Assembly: GCA_944322565.1 (NCBI GenBank)
Contig: CALUPG010000016.1
Span: forward strand, 1 to 37,383
DNA: 37,383 nucleotides
Reading direction: 5' to 3'
Source of the DNA: an uncultured Bacteroidales bacterium
GTDB taxonomy: Bacteria; Bacteroidota; Bacteroidia; Bacteroidales; UBA932
Positions 15,878-24,043 of this stretch are shown piece by piece. Below the pieces are notes generated by a model that saw only the letters and a program-made list of their open reading frames with translations, made no database searches and was not told the origin of the DNA. Position 1 is the stretch's first letter. Every line of letters starts with the position of its first letter. The position numbers and the translations under genes are program-made.

Positions 15878-16660
15878 ATGCAGGAAAGACAGAAAGACCG
15901 TGCGCGGTATTTCCGTGAGCTGGCGCAGACAAGCGAAAAATATTTCATCCCGTACCTGTCCGGATTCATCCGGCCCGCTCACGGGATGAATGTTCTTGAG
16001 ATAGGCTGCGGGGAAGGCGGCAATCTTCTGCCGCTGGCGCGCATGGGCTGCACCGTCACGGGGGTTGACCTTGCCGTCGGAAAGATAGACAATGCACGCA
16101 CATTCTTTGCCGAGGCAGGAGCCGAAGGTACATTCATCGCATCCGACATCTTTCAGGTAAAGGAACTGGAGGCGGCTTTTGACCTTATCATCTGTCACGA
16201 TGTGCTGGAGCATATCGGTGACAAGCGGCGCTTCATGGCTGACCTGAAGAAATATCTGAGGCCCGGAGGCCTTGTCTTCATGGCTTTCCCGGCATGGCAG
16301 ATGCCTTTCGGCGGGCATCAGCAGATCTGCCGTAGCCGTGTCCTGTCCCGTCTCCCGTTCTTCCACCTGCTTCCCAAGCCCCTCTACCGCTTCGTGCTGA
16401 AGGCAGGGGGAGAGGAAGATTTCCGCATCAGGGAACTGATGGAAATCAAGGACACGCGTCTCCCGATTGAACTCTTTGAAAGACTTGCCGGGCAGGAGAA
16501 GATTGAAATCGTTGACCGCAGACTGTGGTTTATCAATCCCCATTATGAGGTGAAATTCGGCCTGCGCCCGAGGCTTCTGTGGCCTCTGATATCAAAGGTC
16601 CCTTATGTCAGGGACTTTTTCGCCACTTCCTGTTTCTACATGCTGAAATTGCCGTCGTAG
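15878..16660 (+). CDS. class I SAM-dependent methyltransferase
   Basis: 260 residues. Motif I is VLEIGCGEGG (39-48), followed by the acidic post-I strand VTGVDLA. The motif-IV-like segment is FDLIICHDVLEHIGD, and LRPGGLVFMAFP is the post-motif strand. This is a standard Methyltransf_11-type fold with an extra C-terminal half rich in Phe/Leu/Pro (residues 150-260), as in lipid- or sugar-associated enzymes. The substrate cannot be told. The 3' end overlaps the 3' end of the convergent lipoprotein gene by 25 bp. Confidence 0.8.
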   Translation: MQERQKDRARYFRELAQTSEKYFIPYLSGFIRPAHGMNVLEIGCGEGGNLLPLARMGCTVTGVDLAVGKIDNARTFFAEAGAEGTFIASDIFQVKELEAAFDLIICHDVLEHIGDKRRFMADLKKYLRPGGLVFMAFPAWQMPFGGHQQICRSRVLSRLPFFHLLPKPLYRFVLKAGGEEDFRIRELMEIKDTRLPIELFERLAGQEKIEIVDRRLWFINPHYEVKFGLRPRLLWPLISKVPYVRDFFATSCFYMLKLPS

Positions 16661-17148
16661 TCGATGCTCAGCGGCGTGCCGTCGGCAAGCAGGATGTCGG
16701 CACGGACCCTGTATGAGCCGTCGGTCGGAGTGACGGTAAATGACCCGTCTGCTGGCTCCCGGAACTGTGAATAATAGTGTACAGGATCTTCATAGATGAT
16801 CATATAGTCATCATTGTGGTCGAGGTTTTCCCCGGCATAGTCATTGGCGACCTTGTGTTCTTCCCCGTCGGCCCAATAACTGTTCACGGCAAAGACAAAG
16901 TATGTGCTTATTTCCTCGCCGGGGGCAATGGGGGAGAACAGGAATGTACAATAATTCCCTGTCTGCTCAAAAGTTGCTGTGAGGATGTCGTATGTCTTCC
17001 CGTCGAACTCGTATGTGCCGAGCACTTCTCCTTCCGGTGCCTGAGGCGTGTCATGGACAGTGCTGTCCTTCCCGCAGGATACTGTCAGCAGGGCTGCAGC
17101 CGCAGTGGCGGCTGCAGCAGCTGCTTTGAATATAAAGTTCGTTCTCAT
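16636..17148 (-). CDS. small predicted surface lipoprotein
   Basis: The preferred start is ATG 17148 (MRTNFIFK); an upstream in-frame start adds 12 residues without signal character. The product is 170 residues. An Ala-rich signal peptide ends at LLTVSCGKD, so it is an SPII lipoprotein. The mature part is about 145 residues, acidic and beta-rich, with paired strands ending GTYEFDGKTYDILTATFEQ and GSYRVRADILLADGTPLSIDYDGNF. I do not recognise the family; the same short beta-sandwich pattern is seen in its two upstream neighbours. It is the last gene of the leftward lipoprotein operon. Confidence 0.7.
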   Translation of the reverse strand: MRTNFIFKAAAAAATAAAALLTVSCGKDSTVHDTPQAPEGEVLGTYEFDGKTYDILTATFEQTGNYCTFLFSPIAPGEEISTYFVFAVNSYWADGEEHKVANDYAGENLDHNDDYMIIYEDPVHYYSQFREPADGSFTVTPTDGSYRVRADILLADGTPLSIDYDGNFSM

Positions 17149-17187
17149 TATGTGCATCATTATGATTTGCAGTTCGTCATGCACCGG

Positions 17188-18525
17188 CTATTCTACAATG
17201 ACTGCAGTGCCGGAGTAGTGGCCTGAAAGGTCTCCGTAGGTGGTGAAGTCCACCTCCAGCATGTCTCCTTCAAGATATGCCTCCAGACTTCCCGTCATGC
17301 TGCCGTCATCTGCCCACTGCCATGTCTCTCCCTCGTATTCAAACTTGAGGCTGCCGTCCTTGTAAGTAGAGAACCCGATGCCGCTTCCGATGTTGAACCC
17401 TTCTGCCGGGGCGGTGATATGCACGGGCCACATTTCCTCGAATTCACCGACGGTCTCAAGCCCTCTGACTTCGCTGAGGTAGATGTGCCAGATATCCGGG
17501 TCGGACTTGTCCACAAGAGCTGATTTTATCTCCTGGGAATATCCGCCGTAGGTGAATTGGTTAGGTTCCTCCGGCTGATAATCCACGGATACGCATTTCC
17601 CGCTGAATTCGACGGAAACTTCCTTCCCGTCCCCGAATGCTATCGATGCGGACATCTCATATGTCTCGTCCCCGGTCTTCTTTGCGCTGACGGTTCCGGT
17701 GGCACCGCCGAGGTCTTCACTTGTCGCATCGGACTGCGTGCCGTTGACCTGGTCGGTGAAGCCTATCCAGAAATATTTATCTGTGGTGGTTATGTCAATT
17801 TCTTCTCCTGTCATGGCGCTGTCGTCCAGAATCACATAGAAGTATTCGAGGGCCATCTCTGCCATTTCATCGAATGTATAGACTTCCGACCGTGTGAAAT
17901 ACAGGTATGTCTGGCCGGAGTCTTCCAGATAGAATGCCGCCCTGAGCGGATTCGGCTTCCCGTCTATGGTAATGGTATTGCCTTCGTCCGGAGTCTCTCC
18001 TGACATTACGGCAGAGGCATTGACGCCGACTTTGGTCCCGTCAGTGAATTCCAATGCCATCAGCAGTGTATATTCCCCCGTCTCTTCATTGAAATTCATC
18101 CTTGCTGTGCCGGAAGTGAGGATTTCAGGGCCGATTTCAGAGGCCTGTGTCTCGTTGTCCCGGCAATAGATGCTCTGCGGCTCTTCGATAAGGTTGATGT
18201 CCCTGCCGATATACTGCGGAAGAAGCATCACCTGAAGATATTCGATGTCATCGGCACCCACTGCATCTTCGTAAGAATTGACTGATGCATCAGGAGTTGC
18301 CGTGAACAGCACATATTCGTTGAACGGGTCGGCAAATGCTTTCCCGACCGGAATTTCTTCTCCGTTGACTGTGAATGTCATCGCAGTCTGAGGATATGCG
18401 GGTGCTCCGGGCGTTTCTCCTCCTTCTCCTCCCGGAACGGCAGGATTCTTCTCCTGGCATGAGACTGTCAGGAACGCCGCAGTGATGGCGGCAGCGGCAA
18501 GCCGCATGAATGTCATTGTTTTCAT
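17188..18525 (-). CDS. predicted lipoprotein with repeated beta-sandwich modules
   Basis: 445 residues. The signal peptide MKTMTFMRLAAAAITAAFLTVSC is followed by Gln-Glu-Lys and a Gly/Pro linker. The mature protein seems to hold about three related modules of roughly 130 residues. Each has a segment of the type (K/N)(P/S)xxxAxxxxxxxxxYLYFT or IWHIYLSE, and an ending like G-x-E-(V/Y)-x-(V/M)-x-(V/F/A)-x-(F/L)-x-D-G. One example is KTGDETYEMSASIAFGDGKE. This internal repetition and the similarity to the neighbours suggest tandem domain duplication. The function is unknown and the protein is probably surface-exposed. There are 39 bp to the next gene. Confidence 0.7.
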   Translation of the reverse strand: MKTMTFMRLAAAAITAAFLTVSCQEKNPAVPGGEGGETPGAPAYPQTAMTFTVNGEEIPVGKAFADPFNEYVLFTATPDASVNSYEDAVGADDIEYLQVMLLPQYIGRDINLIEEPQSIYCRDNETQASEIGPEILTSGTARMNFNEETGEYTLLMALEFTDGTKVGVNASAVMSGETPDEGNTITIDGKPNPLRAAFYLEDSGQTYLYFTRSEVYTFDEMAEMALEYFYVILDDSAMTGEEIDITTTDKYFWIGFTDQVNGTQSDATSEDLGGATGTVSAKKTGDETYEMSASIAFGDGKEVSVEFSGKCVSVDYQPEEPNQFTYGGYSQEIKSALVDKSDPDIWHIYLSEVRGLETVGEFEEMWPVHITAPAEGFNIGSGIGFSTYKDGSLKFEYEGETWQWADDGSMTGSLEAYLEGDMLEVDFTTYGDLSGHYSGTAVIVE

Positions 18526-18545
18526 ATTTTCAGATTTATTATTTG

Positions 18546-19709
18546 TCAGAGACCGATGGGGCCGTCGGTAGTCCAGCTTCCCGATACCTTGTATGCAGGA
18601 TTGCTGCAGTCCTCAAGGCTGATGGAAAGGGTATGGGCGTCTCCGTTTCTCCCCACCGTGACGGAGCCTCCGCTGATGCGGGCATACTCCGTCCATTCCC
18701 CGCCCTCAAGGTCAATGTACCAGGTGCCGGTGAAATACTGGAATTTGTCAGGGTATCCGGGAGCAATGCGGAACGGGACAATTTCATCTTTCGGGATACC
18801 TCCGTCAGGGTACTGGTATGCCATGGTATATGTGCCTGCCGGTATGCCTTCGGCGACATCAGTGTCCCAGCTGACGAAAAACTCTATGCGCATTACCTTG
18901 CCTGTTCCGGACGGCCATTCCCCGGAAAGGTCGATGCCCTCCTCGGCAAGATACAGGGCGAAGGCCCGGTTGCTCTGGTCCCATGTATAGGTGTCTTTCC
19001 TGTCTATGAGCCTTGCCTTTGTGAACTGAGGCAATGTTATGTCTCCCGTGAGGCTGCTGTTGGGTGTATTGTCACTTCCGTTTTCTCCGGACTTGTCCGT
19101 GACTTTCGGAGTCCCTGTGTATGAGAAATATCTTTTCAGATATTCCGTCCCTACAAGAACGCCCTCGACTGTACATGTGCCGTCCTCATTTACAGTGATT
19201 GTAAAGTCTCCTTCCCTGAGCAGGTCGGGATTGTAGTCCGTACTTCCGTCGGCAAAGTCGGCGAAATATGTCCCGTCAGGGATTTCTATTTCTCCTCCAG
19301 GAATCTCAATGGAATAAATGTACCCCTGCACGAAAGTGCCGGCCGAGAAATCCCCGGAATTGCTCTGAGAGCCGTATTTCCCGGCCACAAATGACAAGTC
19401 TGCCTCTGCGGCTTCATTTTTCTTTGCATTCAGGGTGAAATAGATGGCCTGTCCCGGGCCTGTGCCTGCGACCGGGGTGCTCGTGCTGACCATTTCCATG
19501 TCGGTGCAGAGCGTGAGTTCCCACCAGTCTGAGTCTCCCATGCCGTCGTCACCGTGGTAGATGAATTCGGCGTTGATATAGTCGGGCTTTTCAGGGACAA
19601 GTTCCTGGAAGCCTCCGTTCGGGATTTCTTCTCCCGGATTGCCGTCCTTCTCGCATGAAGCAAATAATGCCATTGCTGCGAGGGGCAGCACAAACATTTT
19701 GATTTTCAT
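18546..19709 (-). CDS. predicted lipoprotein, first gene of leftward lipoprotein operon
   Basis: 387 residues. The signal peptide MKIKMFVLPLAAMALFASC is followed by Glu-Lys-Asp, an acidic stretch like the surface-export signal of Bacteroidota lipoproteins. The mature part is beta-rich, with two similar halves: ELTLCTDMEMVS...IYFTLNAKK near the N-terminus and RAFALYLAEEGIDLSGEWPS in the second half. Each half ends in a GTCTVEGVLVG- or GDAHTLSISLEDC-type strand. The family is not recognised. It is the promoter-proximal gene, 20 bp before the 445-residue lipoprotein gene. Confidence 0.7.
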   Translation of the reverse strand: MKIKMFVLPLAAMALFASCEKDGNPGEEIPNGGFQELVPEKPDYINAEFIYHGDDGMGDSDWWELTLCTDMEMVSTSTPVAGTGPGQAIYFTLNAKKNEAAEADLSFVAGKYGSQSNSGDFSAGTFVQGYIYSIEIPGGEIEIPDGTYFADFADGSTDYNPDLLREGDFTITVNEDGTCTVEGVLVGTEYLKRYFSYTGTPKVTDKSGENGSDNTPNSSLTGDITLPQFTKARLIDRKDTYTWDQSNRAFALYLAEEGIDLSGEWPSGTGKVMRIEFFVSWDTDVAEGIPAGTYTMAYQYPDGGIPKDEIVPFRIAPGYPDKFQYFTGTWYIDLEGGEWTEYARISGGSVTVGRNGDAHTLSISLEDCSNPAYKVSGSWTTDGPIGL

Positions 19710-19800
19710 GTTGTTGTATTTGTTAAGTCGCTATGTTGCTGCTAACTGATATCTCGAAAAGCTTATGATGAAAAATTCAGGACAGCTTCTTAATTTTTCG

Positions 19801-19808
19801 CAAATATA
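19801..19808 (-). promoter_or_regulatory. -7 element of the lipoprotein operon
   Basis: On the minus strand TATATTTG matches TAnnTTTG exactly, about 90 bp before ATG 19709. A TTTC lies 18 nt upstream. The rest of this 280-bp divergent region is A/T-rich. A weaker TAACTTTA near 19967 could serve the rightward gene. Confidence 0.5.
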
Positions 19809-19989
19809 TCAGTTTTTTCTTTTCTTGAAATTTTTTCACGGAATTCATTTTCCATTCAGAATCTTCCCTCATTTTTGCATCCGGAAAGATTTATGAATAA
19901 ATTTAAATTATTGGAATACATTATATTGGAAATATTCAGAGAAAATCTGACCGCAGGTATTAAATTGTAACTTTAAATTTTATTCGATT

Positions 19990-20433
19990 ATGAAAAAGAT
20001 TTTCCTTTCAGCACTTCTCGCAGCAGCGTGTGTATTTTCAATGAATGCTGACGACCGTGAGCGACCTACGACAGTGGACAAGCTTCCGGCAGTGGCGCGG
20101 CAGTTCCTTCAGCAGCATTTCAGCGACCTTACGGTGGCCTATGTAGTCGAGGACCTCAAGATGAGGGGCTCCGAATATGAAGTCACTTATACTGACCGCA
20201 CTGAGGTTGACTTCGGCACCGACGGCAACTGGACAAGCGTCGAGCGCAAGTACAGCCCGGTGCCTGCATCAGTCATTCCTCAGCAGATTACGGACTTCCT
20301 CGCGAAGGGCAATTTCCCGAATCAGTATGTCAAATCCATCTCAAGGAACATGTACACATGGGAAGTAGAGCTCTCAAGCGGACTGGAAATAGAGTTTGAC
20401 ACTAATTTCAATCTCCTCGGCTACGACGACTGA
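19990..20433 (+). CDS. PepSY-like periplasmic protein (DUF2874 type)
   Basis: 147 residues. The signal peptide MKKIFLSALLAAACVFSMNA is followed by the mature start DDRERPTTVDKLPAVARQFL. Two copies of the PepSY-like/BLIP fold pattern are seen. The first runs LPAVARQFLQQHF, YVVEDLK, YEVTYTDRTEVDFGTDGNW. The second runs IPQQITDFLAKGNFP, YVKSISRNMYTWEVELSSG, EIEFDTNFNLLGYDD. Tandem repeats of this type are typical of Bacteroidota proteins with the PepSY_like domain. The molecular role is unestablished, although inhibition or binding of other secreted proteins is often proposed. It is divergent from the lipoprotein operon and followed by a strong hairpin terminator. Confidence 0.8.
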   Translation: MKKIFLSALLAAACVFSMNADDRERPTTVDKLPAVARQFLQQHFSDLTVAYVVEDLKMRGSEYEVTYTDRTEVDFGTDGNWTSVERKYSPVPASVIPQQITDFLAKGNFPNQYVKSISRNMYTWEVELSSGLEIEFDTNFNLLGYDD

Positions 20434-20459
20434 CGATTGTACCTCTTATAATAAACGCG

Positions 20460-20501
20460 CGCGCGGACATTTTCAAATTGTCCTGGGCGCGATTTTATTT
20501 T
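20460..20501 (+). terminator. terminator of PepSY-like gene, resembling hairpin 2 of the intergenic repeat
   Basis: CGCGC (20460-20464) plus GGACA (20465-20469) pair with TGTCC (20479-20483) and GCGCG (20487-20491), leaving a 3-nt bulge TGG. ATTTTATTTT follows. The layout (GC outer stem, ATTTTCAAAT-like loop, bulge on the 3' side, GGCGCG end) is that of hairpin 2 in the three-hairpin element. Confidence 0.65.
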
Positions 20502-20702
20502 CAGAAAACATTGCAGGACAAGGGTGGAGAGCAGAAAATGAAAAAAAATTAAAAAAAACTCCTCCGTCCCAAATATTTTTATTCCAAATCTATTCTTGTT
20601 GACAGATTACAGTTTGTCGCGCTATGCCGGTATTTAATAACAGTTTTACTTGAAGCGGGCTTTTGGGGGTATTTGCTGCACCATTTTGTAAGTGTAAAGA
20701 TG
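20502..20702. other. A/T-rich leader region before the SusC locus
   Basis: About 200 bp of A/T-rich DNA lies between the PepSY-like terminator and the susC promoter. I see no gene or conserved RNA fold in it, only partial complementarity between CGGGCTTTTG near 20657 and AAAACGCCCG near 20752. Confidence 0.4.
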
Positions 20703-20734
20703 TTTGGAGAATTAATTTATTATTACAAACTTTG
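20703..20734 (+). promoter_or_regulatory. promoter of the SusC-to-Omp28 locus
   Basis: TTTG (20703-20706), then 20 nt, then AAACTTTG (20727-20734). This differs from TTTG-N20-TAnnTTTG by one base. It predicts a leader of about 80 nt to ATG 20823. No other comparably good promoter is seen before the later genes. Confidence 0.6.
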
Positions 20735-20822
20735 CAGAATATTGCATATGAAAACGCCCGTTTAAAATAGCATGTCAAACAAGAGTCTATTCAATATTTA
20801 TGTTTAATTTAAAATTCAACAG

Positions 20823-23800
20823 ATGAAAAGAATCAAGTTCTTATTCGCAGTACTGTCTCTGTTGTGTCCGCTTCTGGCCTGGGGCCAGAATACGGTGACG
20901 GTGACCGGTACTGTCACGGATTCTTCAAACGGCGAGCCTGTTCCGTTCGCCTCTATCCAGTTGAAGGGGACAATGACCGGAGGCAATACCGACGGTGACG
21001 GCGTCTATTCGATAGAAGTGCCATCCGACGGTGTCCTCATTTTCTCTTCAATAGGATATAAGACAGTGGAGGCAGAGATTGCCGGAGCAACTGTCCTCAA
21101 TATCGTCCTTCATCCGGACAGCGAGATGCTTGAGGAGACTATCGTCGTAGCATACGGTACGGCCACGAGGTCTTCTTTTACTGGTTCCGCTTCTTCAGTG
21201 GATTCAGACAAACTCGCAGAAAGGTCTGTTTCCAATGTGTCGACTGCACTGTCAGGACAGATGTCAGGTGTGCAGGTCGTGCAGTCCAGCGGAAAGCCCG
21301 GACAGGACGCCACAATCCGTATCCGAGGCATCGGTTCCATGTCAGCATCCAACAACCCGCTCTATATTCTTGACGGAGTACCATACGACGGAAGCATATC
21401 CAATATAAATCCTGCCGACATCGAGTCCATGACTGTCCTCAAGGATGCTGCGGCCAACGCCATCTATGGTGCCCGAGGAGCCAACGGAGTCATCCTCATC
21501 ACTACCAAGAAAGGCAAGACAGGAGATGCGAAAGTCACAATCGACGCAAAATGGGGCTCGAACAAGAGGGCAATCCCGAATTATGATGTGATTGACAATC
21601 CGGGGCTCTATTATGAACTTATGTACAAGGCACTGTACAATTCCCAGATAACCGCCGGCATGACTGCAGCGGAAGCCTACAGGTATGCGGACAATACTAT
21701 GTTCAACACTGCCAACGGCGGTGTCGGCTATCAGGTGTTCAGCGTGCCGACCGGAGAGAAACTCATCGGTACGAATTTCAAGCTCAACCCTAACGCAACT
21801 CTCGGCTACAGCGACGGTGAATTCTATTATATCCCGGACGACTGGTACGACGAGATATTCGGCAAGGGCAATCTCCGCCAGGAGTACAATGCTACGGTGT
21901 CCGGAAGCACTGAAAAAATCAACTACTACGCCAGCTTCGGATATCTTGATGACAACGGGCTTGTCAACAATTCAGGCTTCTCCCGCTACACAGGCCGAGG
22001 CAAGGTAGACTATCAGGCCAAGAAATGGCTGCGCGTGGGAACCAACATGAGCTACAGCCAGGCTACCTACACGGGAAATGCCAACGAGGACTCCGGCTCA
22101 TCAGCCAACCTCTTCTACATGGCGAATATGGTCGCACCTATATATCCTATGTATGTGCGTGACGCCAACGGCAACATCATGTACGAGAGCGCCACGGGCA
22201 CACCTATATATGACAACGGAGCCAACTCCACCAATGCCCAGCGTCCTTTCATGGGAAATGCCCGCCCGGGTGCCATGATAGACAATGACCGCTACACCGA
22301 CATCAACTCCACTTTCTACGGCCAGTGGTATGCCCACATCACTCCGGTAAAGGGACTGACCTTCAGTGTCAACTATTCCCTCACCGAGTCCAACGACAGG
22401 GTCAACAACTTGAGCAGCCGCTGGGGTGGAAGCGATGAGATCAATGACGGAGCCGCTTATGTAATACATCAGAGAGTATCCGGAATCAACTCCCAGTATC
22501 TTGTCAACTACAAGAACACATTCGGAAAGCACTCGGTGGAGGCACTTGCCGGATATGAGCAGTACAGGCTCAAGATTCAGCATCTTGAAGGGTATAACGA
22601 CCATCTGTACAATCCGTTCATAGGAGAATTGGGGAATGCCGGAGGTACGACAAACAAGGATGTCACCTCATACACTGACAATTACATGACAGAGGGTATT
22701 CTCTCCCGCGTACAGTACAGCTATGATGACAAGTACTTCCTCAGCGCATCTTACCGTCGCGATGCTTCGTCAAGGTTTGCTCCGGGACACCGCTGGGGAG
22801 ATTTCGGCAGTATCGGAGGAGCATGGCTCATGTCCAAGGAGAACTTCCTCGCAAATGCAGGCTCATGGCTTGACATGCTGAAATTCAAGGCCAGCTGGGG
22901 TGTCCAGGGAAATGACAACCTCTTTAACTATTATCCGTATCTCGACCAGTATGACATAACATATTCCGAGACCACCGGAGAATATGCCAAGACATTGACT
23001 TACAAAGGTAATGAAGAAATCACCTGGGAGACTTCATACTCCTTCAACACCGGATTTGACTTCGGCTTCTTCGGGGACAGGCTCGGCGGTACAATCGAGT
23101 ACTTCAACCGTACCACCAAGGACCTCCTCTATAACCAGAAGGTGCCGAACTCCTCAGGTATCACCACAGGATATATCCCGACCAATGTCGGAAGTATCGT
23201 GAACCAGGGACTTGAACTCGACCTCTACGGGACGCTCATCAGCCACAGGAATTTCCTCTGGACAGTGAACTTCAATCTGACATATCTTTCCAACAAGATT
23301 GTCGACCTTGAGGAAAATGTCAAGGCTCAGGGCGGAATCAAGGAATCATCGCGCATATACAAGATAGGAGGCTCCCTCTATCAGGCATATTACAAGAGAT
23401 TTGCAGGCGTGGATCCAGAAACCGGAGAAGCATTGTACTATGTCGACCCGGACAAAGGCGACATGACGAAGACCAATGACTATAGTCTCGCACAGCAGGC
23501 AGACTGCGGCAGCACACTTGCTCCGGTATACGGAGGATTCGGGACATCTCTGTCTTTCTATGGATTTGATGTTTCCATGCAGTTCTCCTACCAGCTCGGC
23601 GGCCGCCTGTACGACGGTACATATCAGCAGCTCATGCACACCGGAGTGTCCTCAATGGCCGGAACCAACTGGCACAAGGATATTCTCCAGTCATGGTCTC
23701 CTGAAAATCCGTCAAGCAACATCCCTCGCCTCAATGCCGGCGACGACTCCTATCAGATGGACAGCGACAGATTCCTTGTGAGCTCGAATTATTTGAGCAT

Positions 23801-24026
23801 CAACAATGTCACCATCGGCTACACTTTCCCGGAGAAATGGATAAGCAAGCTCCATATTGCCGGACTGAGGATATACGCCACCGGCGACAATCTCTGGGTA
23901 TTCTCTGTCAGAAAGGGACTTGACCCGAGAATGTTCTTCGGAGGTACAGGCGGATCCATCGGCAACGGAAACTACACCTACTCCTCCATGCGCAATATTT
24001 CCGGCGGTATAACTCTTACTTTCTAA
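20823..24026 (+). CDS. SusC/RagA-family TonB-dependent outer membrane transporter
   Basis: 1067 residues, full length. The signal peptide MKRIKFLFAVLSLLCPLLAWG is followed by a carboxypeptidase-regulatory-like domain (about 25-95, VTGTVTDSSNGEPVPFASIQ). The TonB-box region is ETIVVAYGTATRSSFTGS (about 105-122), and the plug carries IRIRGIGSMSASNNPLYILD and the closing RGANGVILITTKKG. The long barrel ends in ISGGITLTF. With its SusD partner 17 bp downstream it forms a pedal-bin importer for oligomers. Nothing in the sequence names the substrate, but the subtilase in the same operon and the absence of glycoside hydrolases favour peptides over glycans, as in RagAB. The promoter is at 20703-20734. 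Confidence 0.95.
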   Translation: MKRIKFLFAVLSLLCPLLAWGQNTVTVTGTVTDSSNGEPVPFASIQLKGTMTGGNTDGDGVYSIEVPSDGVLIFSSIGYKTVEAEIAGATVLNIVLHPDSEMLEETIVVAYGTATRSSFTGSASSVDSDKLAERSVSNVSTALSGQMSGVQVVQSSGKPGQDATIRIRGIGSMSASNNPLYILDGVPYDGSISNINPADIESMTVLKDAAANAIYGARGANGVILITTKKGKTGDAKVTIDAKWGSNKRAIPNYDVIDNPGLYYELMYKALYNSQITAGMTAAEAYRYADNTMFNTANGGVGYQVFSVPTGEKLIGTNFKLNPNATLGYSDGEFYYIPDDWYDEIFGKGNLRQEYNATVSGSTEKINYYASFGYLDDNGLVNNSGFSRYTGRGKVDYQAKKWLRVGTNMSYSQATYTGNANEDSGSSANLFYMANMVAPIYPMYVRDANGNIMYESATGTPIYDNGANSTNAQRPFMGNARPGAMIDNDRYTDINSTFYGQWYAHITPVKGLTFSVNYSLTESNDRVNNLSSRWGGSDEINDGAAYVIHQRVSGINSQYLVNYKNTFGKHSVEALAGYEQYRLKIQHLEGYNDHLYNPFIGELGNAGGTTNKDVTSYTDNYMTEGILSRVQYSYDDKYFLSASYRRDASSRFAPGHRWGDFGSIGGAWLMSKENFLANAGSWLDMLKFKASWGVQGNDNLFNYYPYLDQYDITYSETTGEYAKTLTYKGNEEITWETSYSFNTGFDFGFFGDRLGGTIEYFNRTTKDLLYNQKVPNSSGITTGYIPTNVGSIVNQGLELDLYGTLISHRNFLWTVNFNLTYLSNKIVDLEENVKAQGGIKESSRIYKIGGSLYQAYYKRFAGVDPETGEALYYVDPDKGDMTKTNDYSLAQQADCGSTLAPVYGGFGTSLSFYGFDVSMQFSYQLGGRLYDGTYQQLMHTGVSSMAGTNWHKDILQSWSPENPSSNIPRLNAGDDSYQMDSDRFLVSSNYLSINNVTIGYTFPEKWISKLHIAGLRIYATGDNLWVFSVRKGLDPRMFFGGTGGSIGNGNYTYSSMRNISGGITLTF

Positions 24027-24043
24027 AAAGGACAAGAATCATT

